A DNA stretch of 64,000 nt, taken from the NCBI RefSeq assembly GCF_963668165.1, contig NZ_OY764212.1:62001-126000 (forward strand), read 5' to 3'. Within the stretch, counting starts at the first letter, position 1; each line of letters starts with the position of its first letter. Positions 15,653 through 24,600 of this stretch are shown in pieces. The DNA is from Marispirochaeta sp. (GTDB lineage: Bacteria > Spirochaetota > Spirochaetia > JC444 > Marispirochaetaceae). Under the pieces are notes generated by a model, which was given only the letters and a program-made list of their open reading frames with translations, did not search any database and was not told the origin of the DNA. The position numbers and the translations under genes are program-made.

Positions 15653-16476
15653 GGGATCGAGTATTTCCGGTTTTTGTAACCTGTATTCTTGTTCTTGCTG
15701 CGATTGTATATCTGTATCCTCTGATTCTTGTGGTGATAAACTCTTTCAAGACGTTTGCGGAAATAACAAGCAATGTAGTTGCTTTGCCAGAGAAATTTGT
15801 TTTTGAGAACTATATTAATGCTTTCCGATTAATGGACTACCCCAGACTTTTTCTCAATACCCTCTTCGCTACGGCAACCGGTGTACTCGGTGTTGTAGTT
15901 GTCAGTTCCATGGCAGGTTATAAGTTATCTCGGACGAAGACCCGTTACAGCTGGTTTTTGTTCATTTTATCTATATCCCCCATGATGATTCCCTTTCACT
16001 CCTTCATGATCGCCCTGGTAAAGGTTGCGAAGGGATTAGGTCTGACCGGATCAACCTGGGGTCTAGGTGTTATCTACTGGGGGTTGGGGGCACCTCTGGC
16101 ACTTTTTCTTTACCACGGCTTCGTAAAATCAGTGCCTCGGGATCTCGATGATTGCGCCAGAATAGACGGTGCATCACCATTACAGGCTTTCTATCAGATT
16201 ATTTTTCCGTTGTTACAACCTGTAACTGTGTCTGTGGTCGTATTGAATGCCATGTGGATGTGGAATGATTTTTTACTCCCTTTGCTGCTGTTGAGCGGTT
16301 CAAAAAAGTCCATGACTCTCCAGCTCGCGGCTTATAATTTTTTCGGTTTATATAAGATCGAGTGGAATTATGCGATGGCCGGAGTGCTCCTCACCATTTT
16401 GCCTGCAGTTATCTTCTATCTTGTGTTGCAGAAGCATATTGTCAAGGGAATGGTCGCTGGAGCTGTAAAAACATAA
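15649..16476 (+). CDS. Sugar ABC transporter permease, UgpE/MalG type
   Basis: A 275-residue second permease of the CUT1 importer. It has six membrane segments and the EAA loop 'DLDDCARIDGASPLQAFYQIIFPLL' near residue 165-189. It ends in 'KHIVKGMVAGAVKT', like the partial permease at the start of the window. It is coupled to the preceding gene by an ATGA overlap and is followed 35 bp later by the GH31 gene. Confidence 0.93.
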   Translation: MRDRVFPVFVTCILVLAAIVYLYPLILVVINSFKTFAEITSNVVALPEKFVFENYINAFRLMDYPRLFLNTLFATATGVLGVVVVSSMAGYKLSRTKTRYSWFLFILSISPMMIPFHSFMIALVKVAKGLGLTGSTWGLGVIYWGLGAPLALFLYHGFVKSVPRDLDDCARIDGASPLQAFYQIIFPLLQPVTVSVVVLNAMWMWNDFLLPLLLLSGSKKSMTLQLAAYNFFGLYKIEWNYAMAGVLLTILPAVIFYLVLQKHIVKGMVAGAVKT

Positions 16477-16511
16477 CGACGGAACAGAAATTACATCAGT
16501 GGAGTGCAAAC

Positions 16512-18833
16512 ATGAAATTCAGGGATGGCTATTGGGGTCTTAAGAGCGGTATTACGCTGAATAATCCGGTTGAGGTTCGGGATATTCGATTTGATCGGGA
16601 TTCTCTTACTGTTTTCTCTATGTGCAGGCAGTTTAGACACCGCGGAGATACTCTGAACGCACCGATGCTTACAACAGAGTATTCTTCTCCTCTTCCGGAC
16701 ATTATTCGTGTAAGAACCTTTCACTTCAAAGGAGCTCCTGATCCAGGACCGAACTTTGATCTATATGAGGGAGTGTCCTCTGATATAGAGATTTCAGAAT
16801 CCGATGAAGATGTTTCTTTTCGTTCAGGAGATCTTGTCGTCAGGATTGCACGTAAGGACAAGTGGTGTACCGAGCTCTTTTTTCGTGATAGGTATTTGAC
16901 CGGTATAACAGGAAAACTTTCCGGGCATGTAACTGCATGCGACGGTTCTGCCTACATGAGTGAACATCTGACGCTTTCCGTGGGAGAGTACGTCTACGGT
17001 CTCGGAGAACGCTTTACACCGTTTGTAAAAAATGGGCAGGTTGTGGATATTTGGAACGAAGACGGAGGTACATCAAGTGAACAGGCATATAAAAATATCC
17101 CGTTCTATTTAACAAACCGGGGCTATGGGGTTCTTGTGGCGAACCCCGGCAAGGTTTCTTTTGAAGTGGCATCAGAGGTCGTGACCTCGGTACAGTTTTC
17201 TGTACCTGGTGAATTTCTCGATTACTATTTTATCGGCGGCGGAAATCCCAAGGCTGTACTCTCCAATTATGCAAAGCTTGCAGGAAGACCTTCATTGCCG
17301 CCTGCATGGTCATTCGGTCTCTGGTTAACAACATCGTTTACCACAAAATACGACGAAGAAACTGTTAACACTTTCATCGACGGTATGGCTGCAAAAAATA
17401 TTCCACTGCACGTTTTTCATTTTGACTGTTTCTGGATGAAGGAATTTCAATGGGTTGATTTTGAATGGGACACCGATCAGTTTCCAGATCCACGCGGAAT
17501 GCTGAAGCGTTTGAAAAAGCGCGGTCTTCGAATATGTGTCTGGATAAACCCTTATATTGCGCAGAAGTCCCGGCTCTTCGATGAAGGGCTGGAGAACGGT
17601 TATCTTGTTAAGAAGCCTGACGGCAGTATCTGGCAATGGGACCGCTGGCAGGCTGGTATGGGGCTGGTTGATTTTACCAACCCGGAGGCCGTTGCCTGGT
17701 ATAAGGCCGCTCTTCGGAAGCTGATGGATATGGGGGTAGATACGTTTAAAACAGATTTCGGGGAACGAATTCCGACTGATGTTAAATACAGCGATGGTTC
17801 TGATCCTTATAAAATGCATAATTATTATGCTTACCTGTATAACAAGGCTGTTTTTGAGCTAATCGAAGAAGTGAAAGGCCGTCATCAGGCTCTTGTATTT
17901 GCCCGTTCCGCAACAACGGGCGGGCAGAAATTCCCGGTTCACTGGGGGGGAGACTGTTCTGCGACGTATGAATCCATGGCTGAGAGCCTCAGAGGAGGAC
18001 TCTCTCTTGCTTTATCTGGTTTCGGTTTCTGGAGCCACGATATAGGCGGATTTGAACGTACCTCGACGCCTGACCTTTTTAAACGATGGATTGCTTTTGG
18101 CGCGCTTTCTTCCCACAGCCGACTTCACGGCAATGAGTCTTACAGGGTCCCTTGGTACTTTGATGACGAGTCAAGCACTGTTTTAAAGTTTTTTATTGAG
18201 CTCAAGTGTAGTCTGATGCCCTATATTTTTTCTCAGGCCTGCAAAACCGCATCGACTGGTATCCCCATACTGCGAGCGATGATCCTTGAGTTTCCAGAAG
18301 TTCATGCCTGTTCGTATCTGGATAGACAATACATGCTTGGAGACTCTCTGCTTGTTGCTCCGATTTTTAGTAGTGAGGGCAAAGTTTCATATTACTTGCC
18401 CGAGGGACGCTGGACCAATTTTCTTTCTGGTAAAATTACCGAAGGCGGAGTGTGGCGTACAGAGGAACATGATTATTTCAGTCTTCCTCTTATGGTGCCG
18501 GATAATACCATCATTGCTGTCGGTGCGGAGAAACGCAGACCGGATTATGATTATATTGACGCGGTATGCTTTCATCTTTTCGAGATAACTGAACAGGAAG
18601 GTTCAACCGCAACGGTATATGGAATAGACGGGGAACAAAAGGTTGAAATCACCGTTCGCAAGCAAGGTAGGTATCTCCATATAGATAAGAGAGGGGTAAA
18701 AACAATGTGGTCTCTGTGCCTTCGGGGTATCGGTTCTGTAAAATCTGTTGACGGCGGCAGCTGGGATGGGTCTTCTATCGGAGCACATGTTTCTGTAGCT
18801 GCGGATACTGAAAGGGTTGTCATACAGCTGTGA
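16512..18833 (+). CDS. yicI: Glycoside hydrolase family 31, alpha-xylosidase YicI type
   Basis: A 773-residue cytoplasmic retaining glycosidase. The start 'MKFRDGYWGLKSG' matches YicI (usual start MKFTDGYW). The nucleophile is D415 in KTDFGERIP and the acid/base D481 in HWGGDCSATYES, one residue off the E. coli YicI numbering (416/482). Other GH31 motifs include 'WINPYIAQKS' and 'GFWSHDIGGFE'. Length equals YicI. ATG 16512 is preceded by GGAG; the frame upstream overlaps the permease and is rejected. It would release xylose from isoprimeverose-type alpha-xylosides imported by the transporter. The specificity is inferred from family motifs. Confidence 0.93.
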   Translation: MKFRDGYWGLKSGITLNNPVEVRDIRFDRDSLTVFSMCRQFRHRGDTLNAPMLTTEYSSPLPDIIRVRTFHFKGAPDPGPNFDLYEGVSSDIEISESDEDVSFRSGDLVVRIARKDKWCTELFFRDRYLTGITGKLSGHVTACDGSAYMSEHLTLSVGEYVYGLGERFTPFVKNGQVVDIWNEDGGTSSEQAYKNIPFYLTNRGYGVLVANPGKVSFEVASEVVTSVQFSVPGEFLDYYFIGGGNPKAVLSNYAKLAGRPSLPPAWSFGLWLTTSFTTKYDEETVNTFIDGMAAKNIPLHVFHFDCFWMKEFQWVDFEWDTDQFPDPRGMLKRLKKRGLRICVWINPYIAQKSRLFDEGLENGYLVKKPDGSIWQWDRWQAGMGLVDFTNPEAVAWYKAALRKLMDMGVDTFKTDFGERIPTDVKYSDGSDPYKMHNYYAYLYNKAVFELIEEVKGRHQALVFARSATTGGQKFPVHWGGDCSATYESMAESLRGGLSLALSGFGFWSHDIGGFERTSTPDLFKRWIAFGALSSHSRLHGNESYRVPWYFDDESSTVLKFFIELKCSLMPYIFSQACKTASTGIPILRAMILEFPEVHACSYLDRQYMLGDSLLVAPIFSSEGKVSYYLPEGRWTNFLSGKITEGGVWRTEEHDYFSLPLMVPDNTIIAVGAEKRRPDYDYIDAVCFHLFEITEQEGSTATVYGIDGEQKVEITVRKQGRYLHIDKRGVKTMWSLCLRGIGSVKSVDGGSWDGSSIGAHVSVAADTERVVIQL

Positions 18834-18940
18834 GAAGAGTCATTGCCGTGTTGCTGAAGAATCAGGAGTACGAAGCTAAAACTCCTCACTGAACGTTTTA
18901 TTCGCTGACTATAAAAAACAACCAGGTTTTTCGACTACTA

Positions 18941-19050
18941 ACCGTTGATCATCGACGAAAGTTTAGCTAAATTTACTCCCATCGGCCTCTCTTAATGAAG
19001 AGAGGCCTGCTACTATGTTTTACAAGGAGTATTCTGCATTATGTCCGATC
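18941..19050 (+). promoter_or_regulatory. clpS leader (copy 2 of the duplicated segment) with strong hairpin
   Basis: This is the segment shared with 8070-8180. It contains the 10-bp-stem hairpin GGCCTCTCTT-AATG-AAGAGAGGCC (18984-19007), a GTTGATCATCGAC stretch before it, and the clpS ribosome binding site ACAAGGAG followed by ATG 19041. No T-run follows the hairpin, so it is more likely an mRNA 5' structure than a terminator. Conservation of the whole block in a second copy suggests it acts, or acted, as a unit. Confidence 0.7.
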
Positions 19051-19358
19051 AGGGCTCTCGAAACTTCGATTCCGAAGTAGTTGAAAAATCGGACCAGCGT
19101 CTCAAGGAACCGGAGATGTACAAGGTTGTTCTCCACAACGATCATTACACGACAATGGAGTTTGTGGTTGAGATATTGATGGTGGTTTTTCATAAAGAGG
19201 TGCCCGAGGCGACCCGGATTATGATGGATGTGCATAAAAAGGGCCGCGGGGTTGTCGGTGTCTATACCTATGATGTGGCGGCAACACGGGCCACACGGGT
19301 TCACCATATAGCAAAGGAGCGGGAGTACCCCCTGCGCTGTACCATAGAACCGGCCTGA
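19041..19358 (+). CDS. clpS: ClpS, ATP-dependent Clp protease adaptor
   Basis: A 105-residue N-degron adaptor. After a variable tail it has the ClpS core: 'YKVVLHNDHYTTMEFVVEILMVVFHK' with the D/N residues that grip the N-terminal amine, and 'MMDVHKKGRGVVGVYTYDVA'. It hands substrates with Phe, Leu, Trp or Tyr N-termini to ClpA. It is followed by clpA (41 bp) and aat, so the adaptor, unfoldase and N-terminal Leu/Phe transferase share one operon, an unusually compact N-end-rule unit. Confidence 0.95.
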   Translation: MSDQGSRNFDSEVVEKSDQRLKEPEMYKVVLHNDHYTTMEFVVEILMVVFHKEVPEATRIMMDVHKKGRGVVGVYTYDVAATRATRVHHIAKEREYPLRCTIEPA

Positions 19359-19399
19359 AGCGGATGTGCTGAATAGTTGATAAGGTAGGGTTTTTGAAG

Positions 19400-21721
19400 A
19401 TGAAGGTCAGTGAAGACGTTCAGAGCATTCTGAATGCCGCGTATCTGGACGCGAAAAACAGAAAACACGAGTTTCTGCTTCCAGAACATATATTGTATGC
19501 TTCCCTCTTTTTCGACTCCACCAGGGAGATTGTGACCCTTTGCGGGGCGGACCCTGATGAGTTAAAGGATGAGCTGATCGCCTATTTCGAGGAAAAGGTC
19601 CCTGCGATAGAGGACACCGAACCGGTGCAGTCCCTCGGTTTTCAGGGAGTCATAGAACGGGCGGTTTTTCATACCGAGGCCTCTTCCTCCAAGGTCCTCG
19701 AAGTGGGGGACCTCCTGGTGTCGATTCTGGATGAGAAGGAGTCCTTCGGCGCCTACTATCTGCAGAAATCTGGTATAAGCCGGTATACCCTCTTAAGCAT
19801 AATCTCTCATACCATGGGTAACTTCTCCGAGGACGGAGAGGGGCCCCTTGGCAGCTCTATCGGAGACGGTGAAGCCGATGAACTGGATCCGGCCCAGGAA
19901 TCCAGAGAAGGTCAGGAGGAACAGGAAGCCCAGGGAAAAGGAAAAAAGAAGCGCAAGGCCCTGGATTCCTTTACCCGGGAACTTACACAGGCCGCCCGGG
20001 ACGGCTCTCTGGAACCCCTTATCGGCCGGGAAGATGTATTGGAACGGACGATACAGGTGCTGTGCAGACGGCTGAAGAACAACCCAATTCTGGTGGGGGA
20101 TCCGGGGGTCGGCAAAACCGCCGTAGCCGAGGGTCTCGCCGCACGGATTGCTGATGACAAGGTCCCGTCTCTTTTAAAAGAGTACCGGGTCTTCTCCCTG
20201 GATATGGGCTCCCTGCTGGCGGGAACCCGGTTCAGGGGTGATTTCGAGGAACGAATCAAGATGATCATCAAGGAGCTTGAAAAAGAAGAAAAGGTGATCC
20301 TCTTTATTGATGAGATTCACACCATCGTGGGAGCAGGAGCAACCTCCGGCGGCTCCATGGATGCCTCGAACCTCTTAAAGCCGGCCCTGGCTACCGGGAA
20401 GATCCGCTGCATGGGCAGTACAACCTACGATGAATACAAGAAGTTCTTCGAGCGGGACAGGGCCCTTTCCCGCAGGTTCCAGCGGATAGAGATCGACGAA
20501 ACAACACCGGAGGAGACCTACCAGATCCTCCTTGGACTCAAGCAGCGCTACGAGGAGCACCACAACGTACGCTATACAGATGAGGCCCTGCGGACCGCTG
20601 TTGATCTGTCTCACCAGTACATCAACGACCGCCACTTGCCGGACAAGGCCATAGATGTAATCGATGAAGCCGGGGCTTATACCCGCATTATGGCCTTCCG
20701 GGAAGATGCCGAAAACAACGATATAAAAGAGATCGGCGAGGACCTGGTGGAAAAGGTGATCTCCAGGATTGCCAAGATCCCGGAACGGACTGTCTCTGTT
20801 ACTGAAACGGACCGGCTCAAGAGTCTGGAGTCCGATCTTAAAAACAGAATTTTTGGTCAGGACGCCGCCGTCGAAGCGGTAGTCCAGGCGGTAAAACGCA
20901 GCAGAGCGGGCTTCAAAGGGCAGGATAAGCCGGTGGCCTCTTTTCTGTTTGTTGGCCCCACCGGGGTGGGTAAGACCGAACTCGCCCGTCAGCTGGCGGA
21001 GCTTCTGGGCATCCATCTGCACCGCTTCGATATGAGCGAATACCAGGAAAAGCACACTGTATCCCGGCTCGTGGGCTCTCCCCCCGGCTACGTCGGTTAC
21101 GAAGAGGGAGGTCTTCTGACCGATGCCATTCGAAAAACACCCCACGCGGTACTGCTTTTGGATGAGATAGAGAAGGCCCACCAGGATGTCTTCAATGTGC
21201 TGCTCCAGGTTATGGACTACGCGACCCTAACGGATAACGCCGGGCGCAAGGCGGATTTCCGTAATGTAATCATCATCATGACCTCCAATGCCGGGGCCCG
21301 GGAGATGGGTAAGCCCATGATCGGCTTCGGGGAACGGAACGTCACTGAGCAGGCCATCGGCGATGCGGTGGAGAGGGCCTTCAGTCCCGAGTTCAGGAAC
21401 CGGCTGGATAAAATCGTTACCTTTGGCCGCCTGGATACACGGATAGTCCTTAATATCGTGGACAAGGAGATCGACGCTTTCCGGGAACAGCTCAGGGAGA
21501 AGGACGTTGAACTTGAACTCACCGAGGCCTGCCGGGAATATCTGGCTGAGGAGGGTTACAGCCCCGATTTTGGTGCCAGGAACATCGCCCGTCTGGTGAG
21601 TGAGAAGATCAAACACTACTTTGTGGATGCGGTTCTCTTCGGGGGCTTGAGTGCCGGCGGCAAGGCCATTGCAGACTATGTTGACGGCGAGGTTGTTATT
21701 ACCCCTGCAGAGCAGAAATAG
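19400..21721 (+). CDS. clpA: ClpA, AAA+ unfoldase subunit of ClpAP
   Basis: A 773-residue class I Clp/Hsp100 protein. The N-domain (1-145, the ClpS dock) is followed by an acidic linker (GDGEADELDPAQESREGQEEQ). D1 has Walker A GDPGVGKTAVAE and Walker B LFIDEIHTIVGAG. D2 has GPTGVGKTELAR and LLLDEIEKAH. An IGF loop (MIGFGERN) should contact ClpP. No clpP is in the window. ATG 19400 is chosen because 'MKVSEDVQSILNAAY' is the usual N-terminus; TTG 19394 adds two residues. It is coupled with clpS upstream and aat downstream (6-bp gap). Confidence 0.96.
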   Translation: MKVSEDVQSILNAAYLDAKNRKHEFLLPEHILYASLFFDSTREIVTLCGADPDELKDELIAYFEEKVPAIEDTEPVQSLGFQGVIERAVFHTEASSSKVLEVGDLLVSILDEKESFGAYYLQKSGISRYTLLSIISHTMGNFSEDGEGPLGSSIGDGEADELDPAQESREGQEEQEAQGKGKKKRKALDSFTRELTQAARDGSLEPLIGREDVLERTIQVLCRRLKNNPILVGDPGVGKTAVAEGLAARIADDKVPSLLKEYRVFSLDMGSLLAGTRFRGDFEERIKMIIKELEKEEKVILFIDEIHTIVGAGATSGGSMDASNLLKPALATGKIRCMGSTTYDEYKKFFERDRALSRRFQRIEIDETTPEETYQILLGLKQRYEEHHNVRYTDEALRTAVDLSHQYINDRHLPDKAIDVIDEAGAYTRIMAFREDAENNDIKEIGEDLVEKVISRIAKIPERTVSVTETDRLKSLESDLKNRIFGQDAAVEAVVQAVKRSRAGFKGQDKPVASFLFVGPTGVGKTELARQLAELLGIHLHRFDMSEYQEKHTVSRLVGSPPGYVGYEEGGLLTDAIRKTPHAVLLLDEIEKAHQDVFNVLLQVMDYATLTDNAGRKADFRNVIIIMTSNAGAREMGKPMIGFGERNVTEQAIGDAVERAFSPEFRNRLDKIVTFGRLDTRIVLNIVDKEIDAFREQLREKDVELELTEACREYLAEEGYSPDFGARNIARLVSEKIKHYFVDAVLFGGLSAGGKAIADYVDGEVVITPAEQK

Positions 21722-21727
21722 GCCGGA

Positions 21728-22420
21728 ATGATTCCCTATTTAACGGTCAACGACTCATTTCAGTTTCCCGATCCGTCAGAGGCCGAAGTGCCGGGCATTG
21801 TGGCCTCCGGCGGCAATCTTTCTCCGGGCATGCTGGTATCCGCCTACCGGCAGGGTATCTTTCCCTGGTTCAATGAGGAGGACCCCATTCTGTGGTGGAG
21901 TCCGGACCCCCGTTTTGTGCTGTATCCGGAGCAGCTGCATGTGTCAAAAAGCATGAACAAAATCATAAAGCGGAGAACCTTTTCTGTCAGCTTTGATACC
22001 GCCTTTGATCAGGTAATTGACTGCTGTGCCGCCAAAGAGCGGCCGGGACAGGACGGGACCTGGATTACCCGGGATATGCGTGATGCCTACTGTGTTCTGC
22101 ATCGCCTTGGTATTGCCCATAGTGCCGAAGCCTGGCAGGATGGCCGGCTTGTCGGCGGACTCTACGGTCTCTCCCTGGGTAAGATCTTCTTCGGCGAATC
22201 AATGTTTACCCATGTTCCCAACGCATCCAAAACAGCTTTTATCAGCCTGGTACGGGAACTCTCCGTAAGGGGAGTCAAGCTGATCGACTGCCAGGTCTAT
22301 ACCCATCATCTGCATAGTCTCGGTGCCGAGGATATTCCCCGGGACCGCTACCTGAAGGAACTTAAGGCCCTGCTGGAACAAGCGGGAATGTCCGGTTCCT
22401 GGTCCAATTGGGTCTTATAA
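21728..22420 (+). CDS. aat: Leucyl/phenylalanyl-tRNA-protein transferase
   Basis: A 230-residue cytoplasmic enzyme that adds Leu or Phe from aminoacyl-tRNA to N-terminal Lys/Arg/Met, producing primary N-degrons read by ClpS. It has the family motifs 'FPWFNEEDPILWWSPDPRFVL', 'TWITRDMRDAYCVLHRLGIAHSAEAW', 'GGLYGLSLGKIFFGESMF' and 'LIDCQVYTHHLHSLGAEDIPR'. Length is normal. It is the last gene of the clpS-clpA-aat operon, so degron synthesis and recognition are co-expressed. Confidence 0.96.
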   Translation: MIPYLTVNDSFQFPDPSEAEVPGIVASGGNLSPGMLVSAYRQGIFPWFNEEDPILWWSPDPRFVLYPEQLHVSKSMNKIIKRRTFSVSFDTAFDQVIDCCAAKERPGQDGTWITRDMRDAYCVLHRLGIAHSAEAWQDGRLVGGLYGLSLGKIFFGESMFTHVPNASKTAFISLVRELSVRGVKLIDCQVYTHHLHSLGAEDIPRDRYLKELKALLEQAGMSGSWSNWVL

Positions 22421-22481
22421 TCGCAGCAGCTCTTCTGCTGATTAATCCTTTCGCTTTTTAACTGCAGTAAAACATTTTCTA

Positions 22482-22529
22482 TTGACCGGACTCTGTTGTT
22501 GTGCTATACTGTTATAGTAAAGTAGCACA
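22482..22529 (+). promoter_or_regulatory. Promoter and inverted repeat of the GntR-regulated ABC operon
   Basis: TTGACC (22482-22487) and TATACT (22505-22510) are 17 bp apart. An inverted repeat TGTGCTA-N16-TAGCACA (22500-22529), with an inner CTATA-ctgt-TATAG, lies over -10 and the transcript start. The layout fits autorepression by the YtrA-type GntR protein encoded third in the operon. Confidence 0.7.
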
Positions 22530-22539
22530 CTAAGTAACC

Positions 22540-23406
22540 ATGGAGCAGATGCGTATGCTTACACTAGAAAACCTTTCTTTTGCTTACACCCGGGAAGGGC
22601 TCTTCCGGGACCTTGATCTTGTGCTTGAACCGGGAATGATTTACGGACTTCTGGGTAAAAACGGCGCGGGAAAAACCTCCCTTTTGCGTCTGATTTCCGG
22701 GCAGCTCTTCCCGTCAGGTGGCAACCTGGAGGTTCTCGGGTTTGACCCCCGTCTGCGGCAGCCCGGAATGCTGCGGGACATCTATTTTCTCCCTGAGGAG
22801 TTTCCGGTGCCCCGGCTGACCGGAACCCGGTACCTGGCACTGAACTCGCCGTTCTATCCGCGCTTTGACAGGGAACGTTTTCTCGAACTCTGTGATGGCT
22901 TCCAGATTGATCCGGCGTGGTCTCTGTCTCAGGTTTCCCTGGGACAGAAAAAGAAGTTCCTGCTGGCCTTCGGCCTTGCCTCCGGGGTACGCCTTCTAAT
23001 TCTGGATGAACCGACCAATGGTCTTGATATTCCCTCCAAACGGCAGTTCCGTCGCCTGGCGGCATCCTCCCTGGGGGAGGACCAGACAATCCTGATTTCC
23101 ACCCACCAGGTCCGTGACATGGAGAACCTGATTGATCCCGTGGTTATCCTTGATTCGGGACATATCCTCTTTACGGGGACCATCGATTCCATCGCAAGAA
23201 AATTCCGCATGAGTCTGGAGACCTCCGAACCTCTGCCCTCGGACGCTTTCTATTTTGAAAAAGTCCCCGGAGGATACTCGGTGGTACGCATGAATCATGA
23301 GGGGGATGAATCCCATGTGGATTTGGAGGTCTTTTTCAATATGGTGATTGAGCGCGGCGAAGATGTAGCCGGTATATTGCAGTCTGGAAGGGAGGATCGG
23401 GTATGA
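22540..23406 (+). CDS. ABC transporter ATP-binding protein (YtrB/CcmA type)
   Basis: A 288-residue ATPase. Walker A is GLLGKNGAGKTSLLRL (~32-47), the signature is a degenerate 'VSLGQKKKFLLAFGLASG', Walker B is LLILDEPTNGLD, and the H-loop is STHQVRDME. It powers the ABC-2 membrane protein encoded next (4-bp overlap). The start is uncertain: ATG 22540, 22549 or 22555 all lie within a few codons and no strong Shine-Dalgarno favours one. YtrB-like exporters under YtrA-type GntR regulators often respond to cell-wall stress or antimicrobial peptides; this is inference by context. Confidence 0.9.
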   Translation: MEQMRMLTLENLSFAYTREGLFRDLDLVLEPGMIYGLLGKNGAGKTSLLRLISGQLFPSGGNLEVLGFDPRLRQPGMLRDIYFLPEEFPVPRLTGTRYLALNSPFYPRFDRERFLELCDGFQIDPAWSLSQVSLGQKKKFLLAFGLASGVRLLILDEPTNGLDIPSKRQFRRLAASSLGEDQTILISTHQVRDMENLIDPVVILDSGHILFTGTIDSIARKFRMSLETSEPLPSDAFYFEKVPGGYSVVRMNHEGDESHVDLEVFFNMVIERGEDVAGILQSGREDRV

Positions 23407-24185
23407 ATGAGTATTTCAATCTTAAACGCTTTCTGCTTCTTACAAAGCGGGAAGAGTTCATGCGCCTGCACTCTCTTGTTTTCAGCGCCTTGGCAATTGC
23501 CGGTTCGGTGGTGGTTCTGCTTCTTCTGACGGGATTCCGTGGAGGAGGTCCCGAGTATATGAATACGCTTTTTCTCGGTTACCTTTTTGCCGGTAGCGCC
23601 CTGACGGCCGCCGGAACTTTCAGGAATATGCATTCCCGGGACACCTGCCACGACTGGCTGATGCTGCCGGCTTCCACGGAGGAGAAGTTCTTCTCCCGTC
23701 TCCTGGTCAGTTCCGCGGGCTGGTGGGTGTACATCAATTTGGTCTTTTTTATTGGGGTTCTCATCGGTGAAATCCTGCGCTTCTCTGTTATCGGGGAGTT
23801 CCGAACCTTCTTCAACCCCTTTTCACCATCTCTGCTCCGTGCTGTTCACCACTATATTATTCTGCAGTCCCTGTTCTTTGCGGGAGGCGCCTGGTTCCGC
23901 CGCCATCAGTTTCTCAAGTCCGTACTCTTTCTGAGTCTCCTTGGAATAGGCCTGGGGATTTTCTCCATAATCGTCTCCAGGATCATCTTCGGTTCCTACT
24001 TCGATGAGGCTTTCTCCTTTGATATGAGCATTCATATCGAAGACCGATTTTTCGGAAACACCCTCGAGACGGGAGAGCAGATCCTCAAACTCCTGAAGGC
24101 TCTGTATCTCTGGCTTACGGCACCCTTCTGCTGGCTGATTGCATACTTGAGGGTCCGGGAGGCGGAAGTAAAGAATGCGCTTTGA
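23403..24185 (+). CDS. ABC-2-type membrane permease partner
   Basis: A 260-residue polytopic protein with about six hydrophobic segments: ~24-41, 54-72, 97-118, 132-158, 165-188 and 232-247. There is no clear conserved motif, as usual for this group. 'MNEYFNLKRFLLLTKREEF' at the start is typical of small ABC-2 permeases. It overlaps the ATPase by 4 bp and the GntR gene by 11 bp, so the three are co-translated. The substrate is unknown. Confidence 0.85.
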   Translation: MNEYFNLKRFLLLTKREEFMRLHSLVFSALAIAGSVVVLLLLTGFRGGGPEYMNTLFLGYLFAGSALTAAGTFRNMHSRDTCHDWLMLPASTEEKFFSRLLVSSAGWWVYINLVFFIGVLIGEILRFSVIGEFRTFFNPFSPSLLRAVHHYIILQSLFFAGGAWFRRHQFLKSVLFLSLLGIGLGIFSIIVSRIIFGSYFDEAFSFDMSIHIEDRFFGNTLETGEQILKLLKALYLWLTAPFCWLIAYLRVREAEVKNAL

Positions 24186-24561
24186 TGGACCCCGAAGCAT
24201 TTTCATGCAGATTCGGGACTATGTTGGAGATATGATCCTGAACGGTGAGTACCCGGAGGGAGAACGGATCCCGTCGGTGCGGGACATGGCCGCCATGATG
24301 GAGGTCAATCCAAATACCGTGCTCAGGAGCTACGGGCAGCTTCAGGATGAGGGGATAATCCATAATCAGCGGGGTTTGGGCTATTTCGTCAGTTCCGGGG
24401 CCCGGGACAAGGTTTTGGCCTCCCGGAAGGAAAACTTTCTGCGCCATACCCTTCCGGACGTTTTTCATGCCATGGAGGTGCTGGACATCGACTTCAGCGA
24501 GGTCCGGGAGTATTACGACGAGTACAGAGATAAACACGCAGAGCGGAGCCGGAGGGAATAA
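24175..24561 (+). CDS. GntR-family (YtrA subfamily) transcriptional regulator
   Basis: A 128-residue regulator with the N-terminal winged HTH 'IFMQIRDYVGDMILNGEYPEGERIPSVRDMAAMMEVNPNTVLRSYGQLQDEGII'. The short C-terminal helical dimerisation tail is the YtrA pattern, too short for a ligand-binding domain. It is encoded inside the transporter operon and probably binds the inverted repeat over the promoter at 22500-22529. Its last six codons lie within a repeat shared with the segment before the gene at 61747. Confidence 0.92.
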   Translation: MRFDGPRSIFMQIRDYVGDMILNGEYPEGERIPSVRDMAAMMEVNPNTVLRSYGQLQDEGIIHNQRGLGYFVSSGARDKVLASRKENFLRHTLPDVFHAMEVLDIDFSEVREYYDEYRDKHAERSRRE

Positions 24562-24600
24562 GTCCGATGGCGACCGGGAAAAAAGAGGAGAGATAAATGA
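24541..24600 (+). repeat. Pre-RBS repeat, copy 1 (also at 61693-61750)
   Basis: About 58 bp beginning GAGCGGAGCCGGAGG, then AGTCCGATGGCGACCG, then AAAAAAGAGGAG, is nearly identical to 61693-61750 with a few substitutions and small indels. In both places it ends in the ribosome binding site and ATG of the next gene. Here it also codes for the end of the GntR protein (ERSRRE-stop). Confidence 0.75.
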
